A stretch of DNA of 14,283 nt from JBBSEZ01 sp038239195 (GTDB taxonomy: Bacteria > Planctomycetota > Planctomycetia > Gemmatales > Gemmataceae): assembly GCA_038239195.1 (NCBI GenBank), contig JBBSEZ010000259.1, forward strand, positions 1 to 14,283, in the 5' to 3' direction. Positions within the stretch are counted from its first letter, which is position 1. Every line of letters begins with the position of its first letter. The notes under the pieces were generated by a model. It had not been told where the DNA came from and did no database searches. It saw only the letters and a program-made list of their open reading frames with translations. Positions 7,516-14,234 of the stretch are shown in pieces. Both the position numbers and the translations under genes were made by a program.

Positions 7516-8259
7516 ATGGCAAAGGCCCCCGGAAAGACGAGCTACGTGGTGCAGCGCCTGAACTGGTGTTCCACAAACGGGCAGCTCCTGCGCTTGCCCG
7601 GCAGCACGCGATTACAAACGCATGCCACCCTCGCCCGGGCCGAGCGCGACCGGGCCGAGCGGGAGGGGCAAGTCCGGGGACAAGTCAACCCATTCCTCTG
7701 CGCCGGGGAGGCCCTGAGCTACCAGGCCCGCTTCGACGAAGGCCGGTTGTGCGACTGGGTGCTCGACGCGGGGCTGGAGCCTCCCCCAGCAGGCAAGAAG
7801 GGCCGCAACTGGGCGAAATGGTACGTGCAGTCTGCCGACCACTGGACGGACTATCAGCGCGGCAAGGTGTGGGAGGCGCTCGACAAGGTGTGTTTCTTCG
7901 AGGTGGTGGAGCGACCTGCTCGTCCGGTGGTCTACCTGGTGGTGCGCATTGGCTGGCGCTACAACGACGACTGGTACGAGGCGGAGCCGGAGGGCGGGAA
8001 GGTCTTCCCCGAATACTACGCGTTTCGGGACCGCGCTCGGGCGGTGGAGGACTGCGAGGAGAACAACAAGATGGCGCGCGAGGTCTGGGCCGAGGACGTC
8101 GAGGAAGATGCGACGTTCGACGTGCTGGAACGCTGGCGGCGCCAGGAAGGCGAACTCGCCCTGAGGCCCCCGGAGAAGCGCCCCGAGCACGAGCAGCATC
8201 TCCTCCCCGCGGAAGAGGTGCCGTTCTGGGAGGTCATCGAGGTCGAGGTCGAGCCATGA
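7516..8259 (+). CDS. Unknown protein with two copies of a YVVQR-W module
   Basis: 247 aa, no signal peptide or membrane segment, so cytoplasmic. I do not recognise a family. It holds two related units. The first (about 9-133) begins YVVQRLNW, has a helix with ARAERDRAERE, a middle part, then WAKWY and YQRGKVWEALDK, and ends FFEVVE. The second (about 139-245) begins YLVVRIGW, has AFRDRARAVEDCEENNKMARE, lacks most of the middle part, and ends FWEVIEVEVE. The next gene carries a third copy closest in full length to the first. The protein is rich in Trp and Tyr and in acidic residues near the C terminus. The ATG at 7516 follows AGAGG (7505-7509) by six bases, and a good promoter lies upstream. 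The stop overlaps the next start, so the two are translationally coupled. The function is unknown; the repeated unit suggests a binding or scaffold domain rather than an enzyme. Confidence 0.85.
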   Translation: MAKAPGKTSYVVQRLNWCSTNGQLLRLPGSTRLQTHATLARAERDRAEREGQVRGQVNPFLCAGEALSYQARFDEGRLCDWVLDAGLEPPPAGKKGRNWAKWYVQSADHWTDYQRGKVWEALDKVCFFEVVERPARPVVYLVVRIGWRYNDDWYEAEPEGGKVFPEYYAFRDRARAVEDCEENNKMAREVWAEDVEEDATFDVLERWRRQEGELALRPPEKRPEHEQHLLPAEEVPFWEVIEVEVEP

Positions 8260-8735
8260 GGAAGCGCGCCAAAGGGCCGGCGCCGCAGGGGCCGGGCACG
8301 CTCCAGGCCGGGCAGAAGCTCTACGTCGTCCAGCGGCGGAGCTGGCGGGCGAGCTGGCGCGGCTTCTTCCACGGGGACGACGACAGTGGCCAGCCGGTCC
8401 AGGCCTTCGCGGACCGGGCGCAGGCAGAGGCGGCGTGCGAGGCGCTGGAACGACAGGCCCGCCGCGAGTTCTCGCCCTTCCGGTTCCTCCAGGGGGACTT
8501 GGAGCTCGCCGCGAACGGAGGAGAGGAGGCTTTTTTGAAGGCCTTGAAGCGGCTCGGCGTGAAGGCGCCCCCCAAGAAGGCGCTGCGGGAGGAACTTTCC
8601 GAGGATAGCTGGCGCCTGTGGTGGGACGCGATGGCGGCCGACCTGAGCGACGAGCAACGCGAGAGCACGTGGGCCTTATTTCCGGAGGACCGCTTTTACG
8701 ACGTGGTCGAGACGGAGCTCGATACGGAAGGGTGA
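8256..8735 (+). CDS. Unknown single-module paralogue of the upstream gene
   Basis: 159 aa, no signal peptide. After a basic N-terminal tail (MRKRAKGPAP) it contains one full copy of the module seen twice in the preceding gene: KLYVVQRRSW at 21-30, AFADRAQAEAACE at 50-62, a middle helix (EEAFLKALKRLGVKAPP, 90-106) matching the DWVLDAGLEPP region of its neighbour, WRLWWDAMAADLSDEQR at 119-135, and RFYDVVETE at 146-154. Its ATG overlaps the upstream stop as ATGA (8256-8259), so it is probably made by coupled translation and may pair with the upstream product. A pseudouridine synthase gene starts 25 bases after its stop. I know no function for this family. Gene reality is well supported by the internal homology and tight packing. 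Confidence 0.83.
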   Translation: MRKRAKGPAPQGPGTLQAGQKLYVVQRRSWRASWRGFFHGDDDSGQPVQAFADRAQAEAACEALERQARREFSPFRFLQGDLELAANGGEEAFLKALKRLGVKAPPKKALREELSEDSWRLWWDAMAADLSDEQRESTWALFPEDRFYDVVETELDTEG

Positions 8736-8760
8736 CGGGAGAGCCAACTCAGGGGCCGGG

Positions 8761-9762
8761 ATGATCGAACGCAACTTCACCGTCGCGCGCTCCGAGGCCG
8801 GCCGGCCCCTCGTGGAACTGCTGCGCGCCCGCCTGGCCGTGTCGCGCGGTGATGCCCTGCGCCTGGTGCGGCAGAGGAAGGTGAGGGTGGGCGGCGGTTT
8901 CTGCCTCGACCCGGCGCGGCGGCTCAAGCAAGGCGAACGCGTGCTGGCCCTCCTCCAGCCCTCCCCTGCCCTGCCCCAGGCGGCCCGGAAGAACAAGCCT
9001 GCGCTCGCGCCGCGGCGCCCGAGAGAAGGCGCCCCCGTGCTGCGCCACGTCGATCCTCACGTCGTTGTCGTGGACAAGCCTTCGGGGCTGACGACGATGC
9101 GCCATCCCGAGGACGTGGCCGAGCACGGCGCCCGCGCCCGGCGCTTCCTTCCGCAAACGCTCGCCGACGTGTTGCCGGCCCTGCTGGCGAACGGCCAGCC
9201 CGGCCGCCACCCGCCGGTCCGCGCCGTCCACCGGCTCGACAAGGAGACGAGCGGCCTGGTGGTCTTCGCGCGCACGCCCGCCGCCGAGGGCCACCTCGGC
9301 AAGCAGTTCCGCGCTCACTCCACCGAGCGGCTCTACCTCGCCCTGGTGCGCGGCCGACCCGCGGCGGGGCGCATCGAATCGTGGCTCGTCCGCGACCGCG
9401 GCGACGGGCGGCGCGGCAGTTCGACGGCGCCCGGCGAGGGCCAGCGGGCCGTCACCCACGTCCGCGTTGCCGAGGAGCTGGGCGATTTCGCGCTGGTCGA
9501 GTGCCGGCTGGAGACGGGGCGCACACACCAGGTGCGCATCCATCTCGGCGAGGCGGGCACGCCCCTGTGCGGCGAGCGCATCTACGATCGGCCGTTGCAC
9601 GGCCGGCCGGTGTCCGACGCCAGCGGAGCGAAGCGCATCATGCTGCACGCCGCTTCGCTCGGCTTCGATCACCCGGCCACGGGCGAGCGCGTGCGCTGGA
9701 CGGCGCCTCCGCCGAGGGACATGGCGGACATCCTGGCAAGGCTGCGACAGCGCCTCTCGTAG
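8761..9762 (+). CDS. RluA-family RNA pseudouridine synthase
   Basis: 333 aa. RluA-family enzymes isomerise chosen uridines in rRNA or tRNA. An S4-like RNA-binding unit is at about 10-65 (RPLVELLRARLAVSRGDA, then KVRVGG). The catalytic domain begins near 95 with VVVVDKPSGL (101-110). The hallmark HRLDKETSG is at 157-165 with D160 as the catalytic aspartate. YLALVRG (192-198) and GRTHQVRIHL (253-262) are further conserved family segments, followed by GTPLCGERIYD. The RNA target cannot be told: RluC/RluD-like architecture (S4 plus catalytic domain) suggests large-subunit rRNA. ATG at 8761 has AGGGG five bases upstream. It begins 25 bases after the second unknown gene and is probably cotranscribed with it. 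Confidence 0.92.
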   Translation: MIERNFTVARSEAGRPLVELLRARLAVSRGDALRLVRQRKVRVGGGFCLDPARRLKQGERVLALLQPSPALPQAARKNKPALAPRRPREGAPVLRHVDPHVVVVDKPSGLTTMRHPEDVAEHGARARRFLPQTLADVLPALLANGQPGRHPPVRAVHRLDKETSGLVVFARTPAAEGHLGKQFRAHSTERLYLALVRGRPAAGRIESWLVRDRGDGRRGSSTAPGEGQRAVTHVRVAEELGDFALVECRLETGRTHQVRIHLGEAGTPLCGERIYDRPLHGRPVSDASGAKRIMLHAASLGFDHPATGERVRWTAPPPRDMADILARLRQRLS

Positions 9763-9794
9763 GAGCGGTGCCCCCTTGTCGGATGAGCAACCTC

Positions 9795-9823
9795 TTGATT
9801 CTCCCCGCCACAAGGGCTACCGT
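9795..9823 (+). promoter_or_regulatory. Candidate promoter of the metallohydrolase gene
   Basis: TTGATT (9795-9800), 17 bases, TACCGT (9818-9823), followed by GGA. The same arrangement with a TATCGT -10 occurs before the second WD40 gene, which supports both weakly. The leader to the ATG at 9863 would be about 33 bases. Confidence 0.4.
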
Positions 9824-9862
9824 GGAGCGCGCTCCTCGTTCTTCCACCCAGAGGACCGCGCC

Positions 9863-12202
9863 ATGCCCCCACTCCCCGTTCGCGCACCGCTCCTCGTCCT
9901 CGCGCTCGTCGTGTCGGCCGCCCTGCCCCTCTCCTTCCGCGCCGACCTGCCCAAGGCCCCGAAGGTCGAGCTCCAGCCGCTCGCCGCGCAGGCGAAGCGC
10001 GTTGCCGACGCCTTGGGGCGGCTCGGCTCCCCCCTGCCCGACGCCGATCGCAAGGCCCTCGCCGACGCCGCGAAGTCCAAGGACCATCCCCGCGCCGTCG
10101 AGACCATCCAGGCCATCCTCGACAAGCGCTGTCTCGCCGCCGTCCACGTGGGGAGCGATCCCAAGAGCAAGGAGACCAAACTGCGCATCGAGCGCGGGGC
10201 CGCCAAGGCGGAGCTGGCCGAGCAAGGCTGGCGCGTCTTCCTCGTCAAGGTCCACAACCCGGCCGGGCTGGACGGTGCCGAGCTCCGCGCCATCAGCCCC
10301 AACGCCCTGCCGCTGACGAACCGCTCTTCGTCGCGCCCCGATCCGAAAGTCGTCTCCGTCGGCGAGGTCGGCAAGCGCTTCCTCGACGTGATGATGTTCA
10401 ACGACCAGCCTCTGGTGCGCCCCCTCTCCGGGCTGGAGGTCGAATACCGGATCGTCCAGCTCTACTCGCGCGACCCGGGGCGGAAGCAGGCGTCGCTCGC
10501 GTTCACGCTCCACCGCGGCGCAGCCCCCAAGGCACCGCTCCTCGCGGCCAGTGCGTTTCTCACCATCGCCTTCGAGTCGGCCCCCGCCGTGCTGGTGAAG
10601 TTGCGCCTGCGCGACCACGACGGCAAGTCGAAGCGCGACGGGCGAGCCATCGTTGGCTCGTTCACGTTCGCCGACGCCCTCGACCGGATCTACCCCTCCC
10701 CGAGCCGCCGGCTCGCCCCGGACTTCAACTTCCACTTCCAGGTCTACCGGGCCGACGGCGAGACCATCTTGCTCCAGCCGGGGAAGTACACCGTCACGTA
10801 CACGCGCGGCCCCGAGTACGTGGTTCGGCGCCGCGCCATCAACGTCCCCGCCGGCGTCGCCACGCATACCGAGTCTTTCGACCTGAAAAGGTGGATTCAC
10901 CCGGCCGCGAAGGGCTGGTGGTCCGGCGACCACCACATCCACGCGGCGGGCTGCGCGCACTACGAGAGCCCGACGGAAGGCGTGACGCCGGAGGACATGA
11001 TGCGCCACCTCCTCGGCGAGGACCTGAACGTCGGCTGCTGCCTGAGCTGGGGGCCGTGCTGGTATCACCAGAAGCGCTACTTCGACGGCAAGGTTCACCC
11101 CCTCTCGACGCCCAACCACGTCCTCCGCTACGACGTCGAGGTGAGCGGGTTCCCGTCGAGCCACTGCGGCCACCTGTGCCTGCTGCGCCTGCGCGAGCAG
11201 GACTACCCGGGCACCAAACTCATCAGCGACTGGCCGAGCTGGGACCTGCCCATCCTCCGCTGGGCCAAGGCCCAAGGGGCCGTCGTCGGCTTCGCCCACA
11301 GCGGCTGGGGCCTCGACGTGGGGCCGACGGGCGATCTGCCCAACTACCTCGTCCCGCCCATGAACAGCATCGGGGCCAACGAGTACCTCGTGGACGTGGC
11401 CCACGGTATGTGCGACTTCATCTCCACGGTCGATACTCCCTCGGTCTGGGAGCTCAACATCTGGTATCACACGCTCAACTGCGGCTACCGCGCGCGGATC
11501 TCCGGGGAGACTGACTTCCCCTGCATCTACGGCGAGCGCGTCGGCCTCGGGCGCAGCTACGTCCACCTGACCGGGAAGCTCAACTTCGACGAGTGGATCG
11601 ACGGCATCAAGCACGGCCGGGCCTACGTCAGCGACGGCAAGAGCCATCTGCTCGACTTCAAAGTAAACGGGCTCGACGTGGGGGTGAAGAAGAGCGAGGT
11701 GAAGCTGGACAAGGCGGGGACCGTGGAGGTCAAGGCGACCGTGGCGGCGCTGCTGGAGGCCGAGCCGACGGCCTTCACCGAGGCGCTCCGCAAGCGCCCC
11801 CTCAACGCCAAGCCCTACTGGGAGCTGGAGCGATGCCGGATCGGGAAGACGCGCACGGTCCCCGTCGAGGTGGTCGTCAACGGCCTCCCCGTGGCCAGGG
11901 CCGAGATCGTCGCCGACGGCAAGGAACGGGAGGTGTTGTTCAAGGTGGCGATCAAGGAGAGCAGTTGGGTCTGTTTGCGCATCCTGCCATCGAGCCACAC
12001 CAACCCGGTGTTCGTCCTGGTGAGTGGCAAGCCGATCCGGGCAAGCAAGCGCTCGGCGGAGTGGTGCCTCAAGGGCATCGACCGCTGCTGGGTGCAGAAG
12101 AAGGACAACATCCGGGCGGCCGAGCGCCCCGCCGCCCTCAAGGCGTATGAGACGGCGAAGGTCGCGTATCGCAAGATCGCGACGGAGTGCGTGGCGGATT
12201 GA
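9863..12202 (+). CDS. Exported CehA/McbA-type metallohydrolase
   Basis: 779 aa. Residues 1-27 are a signal peptide (basic start, LLVLALVVSAALPLSF, then RAD). Residues 30-340 are a mixed helical and beta-rich N-terminal region of unknown role. The catalytic part begins near 350 with WWSGDHHIHAAGC (D356, H357, H358, H360), the metal-binding motif of the CehA/McbA branch of the PHP superfamily. Further likely ligands are H434/H437 in PSSHCGHLC, H479 in VGFAHSGWG, H514 in DVAHGMCD, D551 in SGETDFP and H584 in IKHGRAYVSDG. McbA-type enzymes hydrolyse the ester-like bond of carbaryl, but planctomycete relatives have unknown substrates. The region after 600 is a beta-rich tail. Cysteines cluster at 392-399 (CCLSWGPC), unusual for the family as I recall it. 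The ATG at 9863 has GAGGA seven bases upstream, and the signal peptide confirms it. A hairpin repeat follows the stop. Confidence 0.87.
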   Translation: MPPLPVRAPLLVLALVVSAALPLSFRADLPKAPKVELQPLAAQAKRVADALGRLGSPLPDADRKALADAAKSKDHPRAVETIQAILDKRCLAAVHVGSDPKSKETKLRIERGAAKAELAEQGWRVFLVKVHNPAGLDGAELRAISPNALPLTNRSSSRPDPKVVSVGEVGKRFLDVMMFNDQPLVRPLSGLEVEYRIVQLYSRDPGRKQASLAFTLHRGAAPKAPLLAASAFLTIAFESAPAVLVKLRLRDHDGKSKRDGRAIVGSFTFADALDRIYPSPSRRLAPDFNFHFQVYRADGETILLQPGKYTVTYTRGPEYVVRRRAINVPAGVATHTESFDLKRWIHPAAKGWWSGDHHIHAAGCAHYESPTEGVTPEDMMRHLLGEDLNVGCCLSWGPCWYHQKRYFDGKVHPLSTPNHVLRYDVEVSGFPSSHCGHLCLLRLREQDYPGTKLISDWPSWDLPILRWAKAQGAVVGFAHSGWGLDVGPTGDLPNYLVPPMNSIGANEYLVDVAHGMCDFISTVDTPSVWELNIWYHTLNCGYRARISGETDFPCIYGERVGLGRSYVHLTGKLNFDEWIDGIKHGRAYVSDGKSHLLDFKVNGLDVGVKKSEVKLDKAGTVEVKATVAALLEAEPTAFTEALRKRPLNAKPYWELERCRIGKTRTVPVEVVVNGLPVARAEIVADGKEREVLFKVAIKESSWVCLRILPSSHTNPVFVLVSGKPIRASKRSAEWCLKGIDRCWVQKKDNIRAAERPAALKAYETAKVAYRKIATECVAD

Positions 12203-12214
12203 GGGGGGCCGGAT

Positions 12215-12251
12215 CGCGAAACGGCAATCCCCCTCCTGCTTGCCGTTTCGC
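12215..12251. repeat. Short variant of the dispersed hairpin repeat (copy 3)
   Basis: Arms 12216-12227 and 12240-12251 pair perfectly over 12 bases around a 12-base loop. The left arm begins CGCGAAACGGCAA, and the right arm TGCTTGCCGTTTCGC matches the right arm of the hairpin at 1050-1076 with few changes. The A1027-T1067 pair of that copy is G12224-C12243 here, a compensatory change. The inner part has been deleted relative to copy 1. It lies 13 bases after the metallohydrolase stop and ends two bases before the ribosome-binding site of the first WD40 gene. Confidence 0.8.
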
Positions 12252-12263
12252 ATGGAGGCGATC

Positions 12264-13136
12264 ATGCGCGTCTTCTCGGGCCACAAGGGGCCGGTGCGCT
12301 GCCTGGCTTACTCTCCCGACGGGCGGTTGCTGGCCTCCAGCAGCGAGGACAACACCGTCCGCCTCTGGGACGCGATGACCGGCCAGGCCCGGGCGGTGCT
12401 GCGCGGTCACAGCGGCTACGCCAGCGCGCTCGCGTTCAGCCCCGACGGGCAGACGCTGGCTTCGGGGGGAAGCGCCGACGGGACCGTGAACCTGTGGAGC
12501 GCGGAGATAGGCCAGCACCAGATAAGCCTGCGGGCTCGCCTCTACCGCGTGGGTCACCTGGCTTTTACGTCGGACGGCGAACACCTCCTGATGGCCGGCA
12601 CTTATAGCATGGGGGACGTCGTCATTCGTCGCGTGCGCGTGCCGGGCGGATCTACAGCGGGAGGGCACTCCGGGGTTGGTCACGGGCTCGCGGTGGGGCC
12701 GGACGGCTCGGTCGCCTCGGGCACTTCCAAAGGCGAAGTGCGCCTCCTTGGCCCTTCGCTCAAGTTCCGCCACACGCTAACCGGGCTCGTCCAACCCGTT
12801 CGCGCCCTCGCCTTCACCGCGGACGGCTCGAGCCTGCTCGCGGCAACCCCCGGCGACCTGCGCCGCTGGGACGCGACGACCGGCGCCCCCTGCCCCGTCG
12901 GGCCAGCCCCGCCGCCGTCGGCCACTCCCCTGCAATTCGGCCCTGGCGCCACGCTCTTGCTCACCGACGGGGCCGATGGCCAGGTGCGCACGTGGGAGGT
13001 GGCGACCGGGCGCGAACTGTCCGCCTACGACTGGGGCATCGGGCCCGTCTACGTGGCGGTCGTTGCCCCCGACGGCATGACCGCGGCTGCGGCCGGGCGC
13101 GATTACCCCATCGTCACGTGGGACCTCGAGGATTGA
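12264..13136 (+). CDS. WD40-repeat protein, single seven-blade propeller, diverged
   Basis: 290 aa, no signal peptide, so a cytoplasmic protein. WD40 blades are clear at 6-36 (SGHKGPV to VRLWD) and 49-79 (GHSGYA to VNLWS). Blades 3-6 are eroded (VVIRRV, EVRLLG, DLRRWD and VRTWEV mark their ends), and blade 7 (256-288) ends IVTWDLE. Seven blades make one closed beta-propeller, a protein-binding platform with no enzyme activity of its own. The ATG at 12264 has GGAGG (12254-12258) five bases upstream. An in-frame ATG at 12252 would put the start inside that site and was not chosen. It is 61 bases after the metallohydrolase with no clear promoter between, so it may be read through from it. It is a paralogue of the next gene: both begin MR-xx-SGH-x-G-x-VR-xx-AYSPDG-x-LLAS and share a last blade without GH. 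Confidence 0.87.
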   Translation: MRVFSGHKGPVRCLAYSPDGRLLASSSEDNTVRLWDAMTGQARAVLRGHSGYASALAFSPDGQTLASGGSADGTVNLWSAEIGQHQISLRARLYRVGHLAFTSDGEHLLMAGTYSMGDVVIRRVRVPGGSTAGGHSGVGHGLAVGPDGSVASGTSKGEVRLLGPSLKFRHTLTGLVQPVRALAFTADGSSLLAATPGDLRRWDATTGAPCPVGPAPPPSATPLQFGPGATLLLTDGADGQVRTWEVATGRELSAYDWGIGPVYVAVVAPDGMTAAAAGRDYPIVTWDLED

Positions 13137-13146
13137 CCCAGCGCGA

Positions 13147-13175
13147 TTGCCCCGCGCCCGCACCTGGCCTATCGT
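13147..13175 (+). promoter_or_regulatory. Candidate promoter of the second WD40 gene
   Basis: TTGCCC (13147-13152), 17 bases, TATCGT (13170-13175), followed by GGA. It has the same spacing and almost the same -10 as the candidate at 9795-9823. The leader would be about 60 bases. Confidence 0.4.
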
Positions 13176-13242
13176 GGAACGGTGGTTCTCTCCGCACGTG
13201 TCCAGGGGGTGGAAGGCCCATTGTGGGCGGGAGGCCAAACCC

Positions 13243-14130
13243 ATGCGAACCATGTCGGGCCACCAGGGCGCGGTGCGCAGCGTGGCCTACTCGCCAGACG
13301 GGGCCCTGCTCGCCTCGGGCGGCGACGACCGCACGGTGCGGCTATGGGACGTCGGCACCGGGCGCCAGGTCGCCTGTTTCGAGGGCCACGTGGACGGGGT
13401 GCGCGCCGTCGCCTTCTCGTCCGACGGCCAGCGGTTGGCATCGGGCGGCTGGGATGACTCGGTGCGCCTCTGGGGCGTGCGCCAGCGCCGGCTGCAAGGC
13501 ACCCTGATCGGCCACTCGAGCGTCGTCTGGTCGCTGGCCTTCGCACCGGACGGTTTCACCCTCGCCGCCGGCACGCAGAGCGGGGCCATCAAGGTCTACC
13601 GCCCGCGCTTGCGAGGCGACGGCGCGCGGGCGCTCACCGGCCATTCCCGCCCCGTGACCGGCGTCGCCTTCAGCCCCGACGGGCAACTCCTCGCCAGCGC
13701 CAGTCACGACGGGACCGTCAAGCTCTGGGGCGCCGACTGGGGGCGCGAGCACGCCACCCTCTCCGGCCACACCAACTGGGTGCGCTGTCTGGCCTTTCGC
13801 CCCGATGGCCAGCTCCTCGCCAGCGGCTGTTACGACGGGACGATCACGCTGTGGAGCGTGCCGGACGGGACGGAGCGCGCCACGCTGCGCGGGCACGCCT
13901 ACCTCGTCAACGGGCTCGCGTTCTCCCCCGACGGTCGAGTGCTCGCCTCGGCGAGCTGGGACGAGACGGTCCGAGTGTGGGACGTGGCGACGGGCGGGGA
14001 GCGCGAGTCGTTCAACTGGCGCATCGACCGGGCACACGCCCTCGCTTTCAGCCCCGACGGCATGACTGCCGCCGTGGCGGGCGGCGATGGCTCCATCGTC
14101 GTGTGGGACGTGGACTATCTGGAGCGCTAA
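13243..14130 (+). CDS. WD40-repeat protein, single seven-blade propeller
   Basis: 295 aa, no signal peptide. Seven regular WD40 blades: 6-36 (ends VRLWDV), 48-78 (VRLWGV), 90-120 (IKVYRP), 133-163 (VKLWGA), 175-205 (ITLWSV), 217-247 (VRVWDV) and 258-290 (IVVWDV). Almost every blade has the GH start, a SPDG turn and an LAS(A/G)..D.T segment, so this copy is much better kept than its upstream paralogue. The product is almost entirely propeller and should act as a protein-interaction platform in the cytoplasm. The ATG at 13243 has GGGAGG (13229-13234) eight bases upstream and gives the same N terminus as the paralogue. An upstream TTG extension is unlikely. A separate promoter candidate lies in the 106-base gap before it. 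The partner is unknown. Confidence 0.9.
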   Translation: MRTMSGHQGAVRSVAYSPDGALLASGGDDRTVRLWDVGTGRQVACFEGHVDGVRAVAFSSDGQRLASGGWDDSVRLWGVRQRRLQGTLIGHSSVVWSLAFAPDGFTLAAGTQSGAIKVYRPRLRGDGARALTGHSRPVTGVAFSPDGQLLASASHDGTVKLWGADWGREHATLSGHTNWVRCLAFRPDGQLLASGCYDGTITLWSVPDGTERATLRGHAYLVNGLAFSPDGRVLASASWDETVRVWDVATGGERESFNWRIDRAHALAFSPDGMTAAVAGGDGSIVVWDVDYLER

Positions 14131-14146
14131 GGGAGCGCAATGAGGC

Positions 14147-14183
14147 GGGGGGGGGGCCCCCCCCCCACGTGGGGGTCCCCCCC
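14147..14183 (+). terminator. G10C10 tract with nested GC palindromes, possible terminator
   Basis: Ten G are followed directly by ten C, then ACGT, five G, T and seven C. CCCCCACGTGGGGG forms a palindrome, and the G tract can pair with the last C run. It starts 17 bases after the second WD40 stop, so it could end that transcript, but there is no proper T-run (only TTCTT further on). Long G and C runs of this kind are also prone to sequencing error. Confidence 0.35.
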
Positions 14184-14192
14184 GCGCCCTTC

Positions 14193-14234
14193 TTGACCGG
14201 CCGCGGAGATACGAGTATCTGGGTGGTCTAGAAT
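14193..14234 (+). promoter_or_regulatory. Possible promoter and operator at the window edge
   Basis: TTGACC (14193-14198), 17 bases, TATCTG (14216-14221) is one reading. TAGAAT (14229-14234) is an alternative -10 without a matching -35. A perfect six-base inverted repeat, AGATAC-GA-GTATCT (14207-14220), overlaps the first -10, as a repressor site would. It marks the start of a further rightward unit. Confidence 0.35.

Noticed and set aside
9769..9780. A fourth degenerate copy of the hairpin repeat (CCCCCTTGTCGG)
   Set aside because: The resemblance to the right arm is short and needs a gap; no matching left arm is nearby.
9638..12286. An 882-codon open frame on the minus strand opposite the metallohydrolase
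   Set aside because: Shadow of a gene with signal peptide and metal motifs. The translation has no recognisable domain and is biased to Arg, Val, Ala, Leu and Asp.
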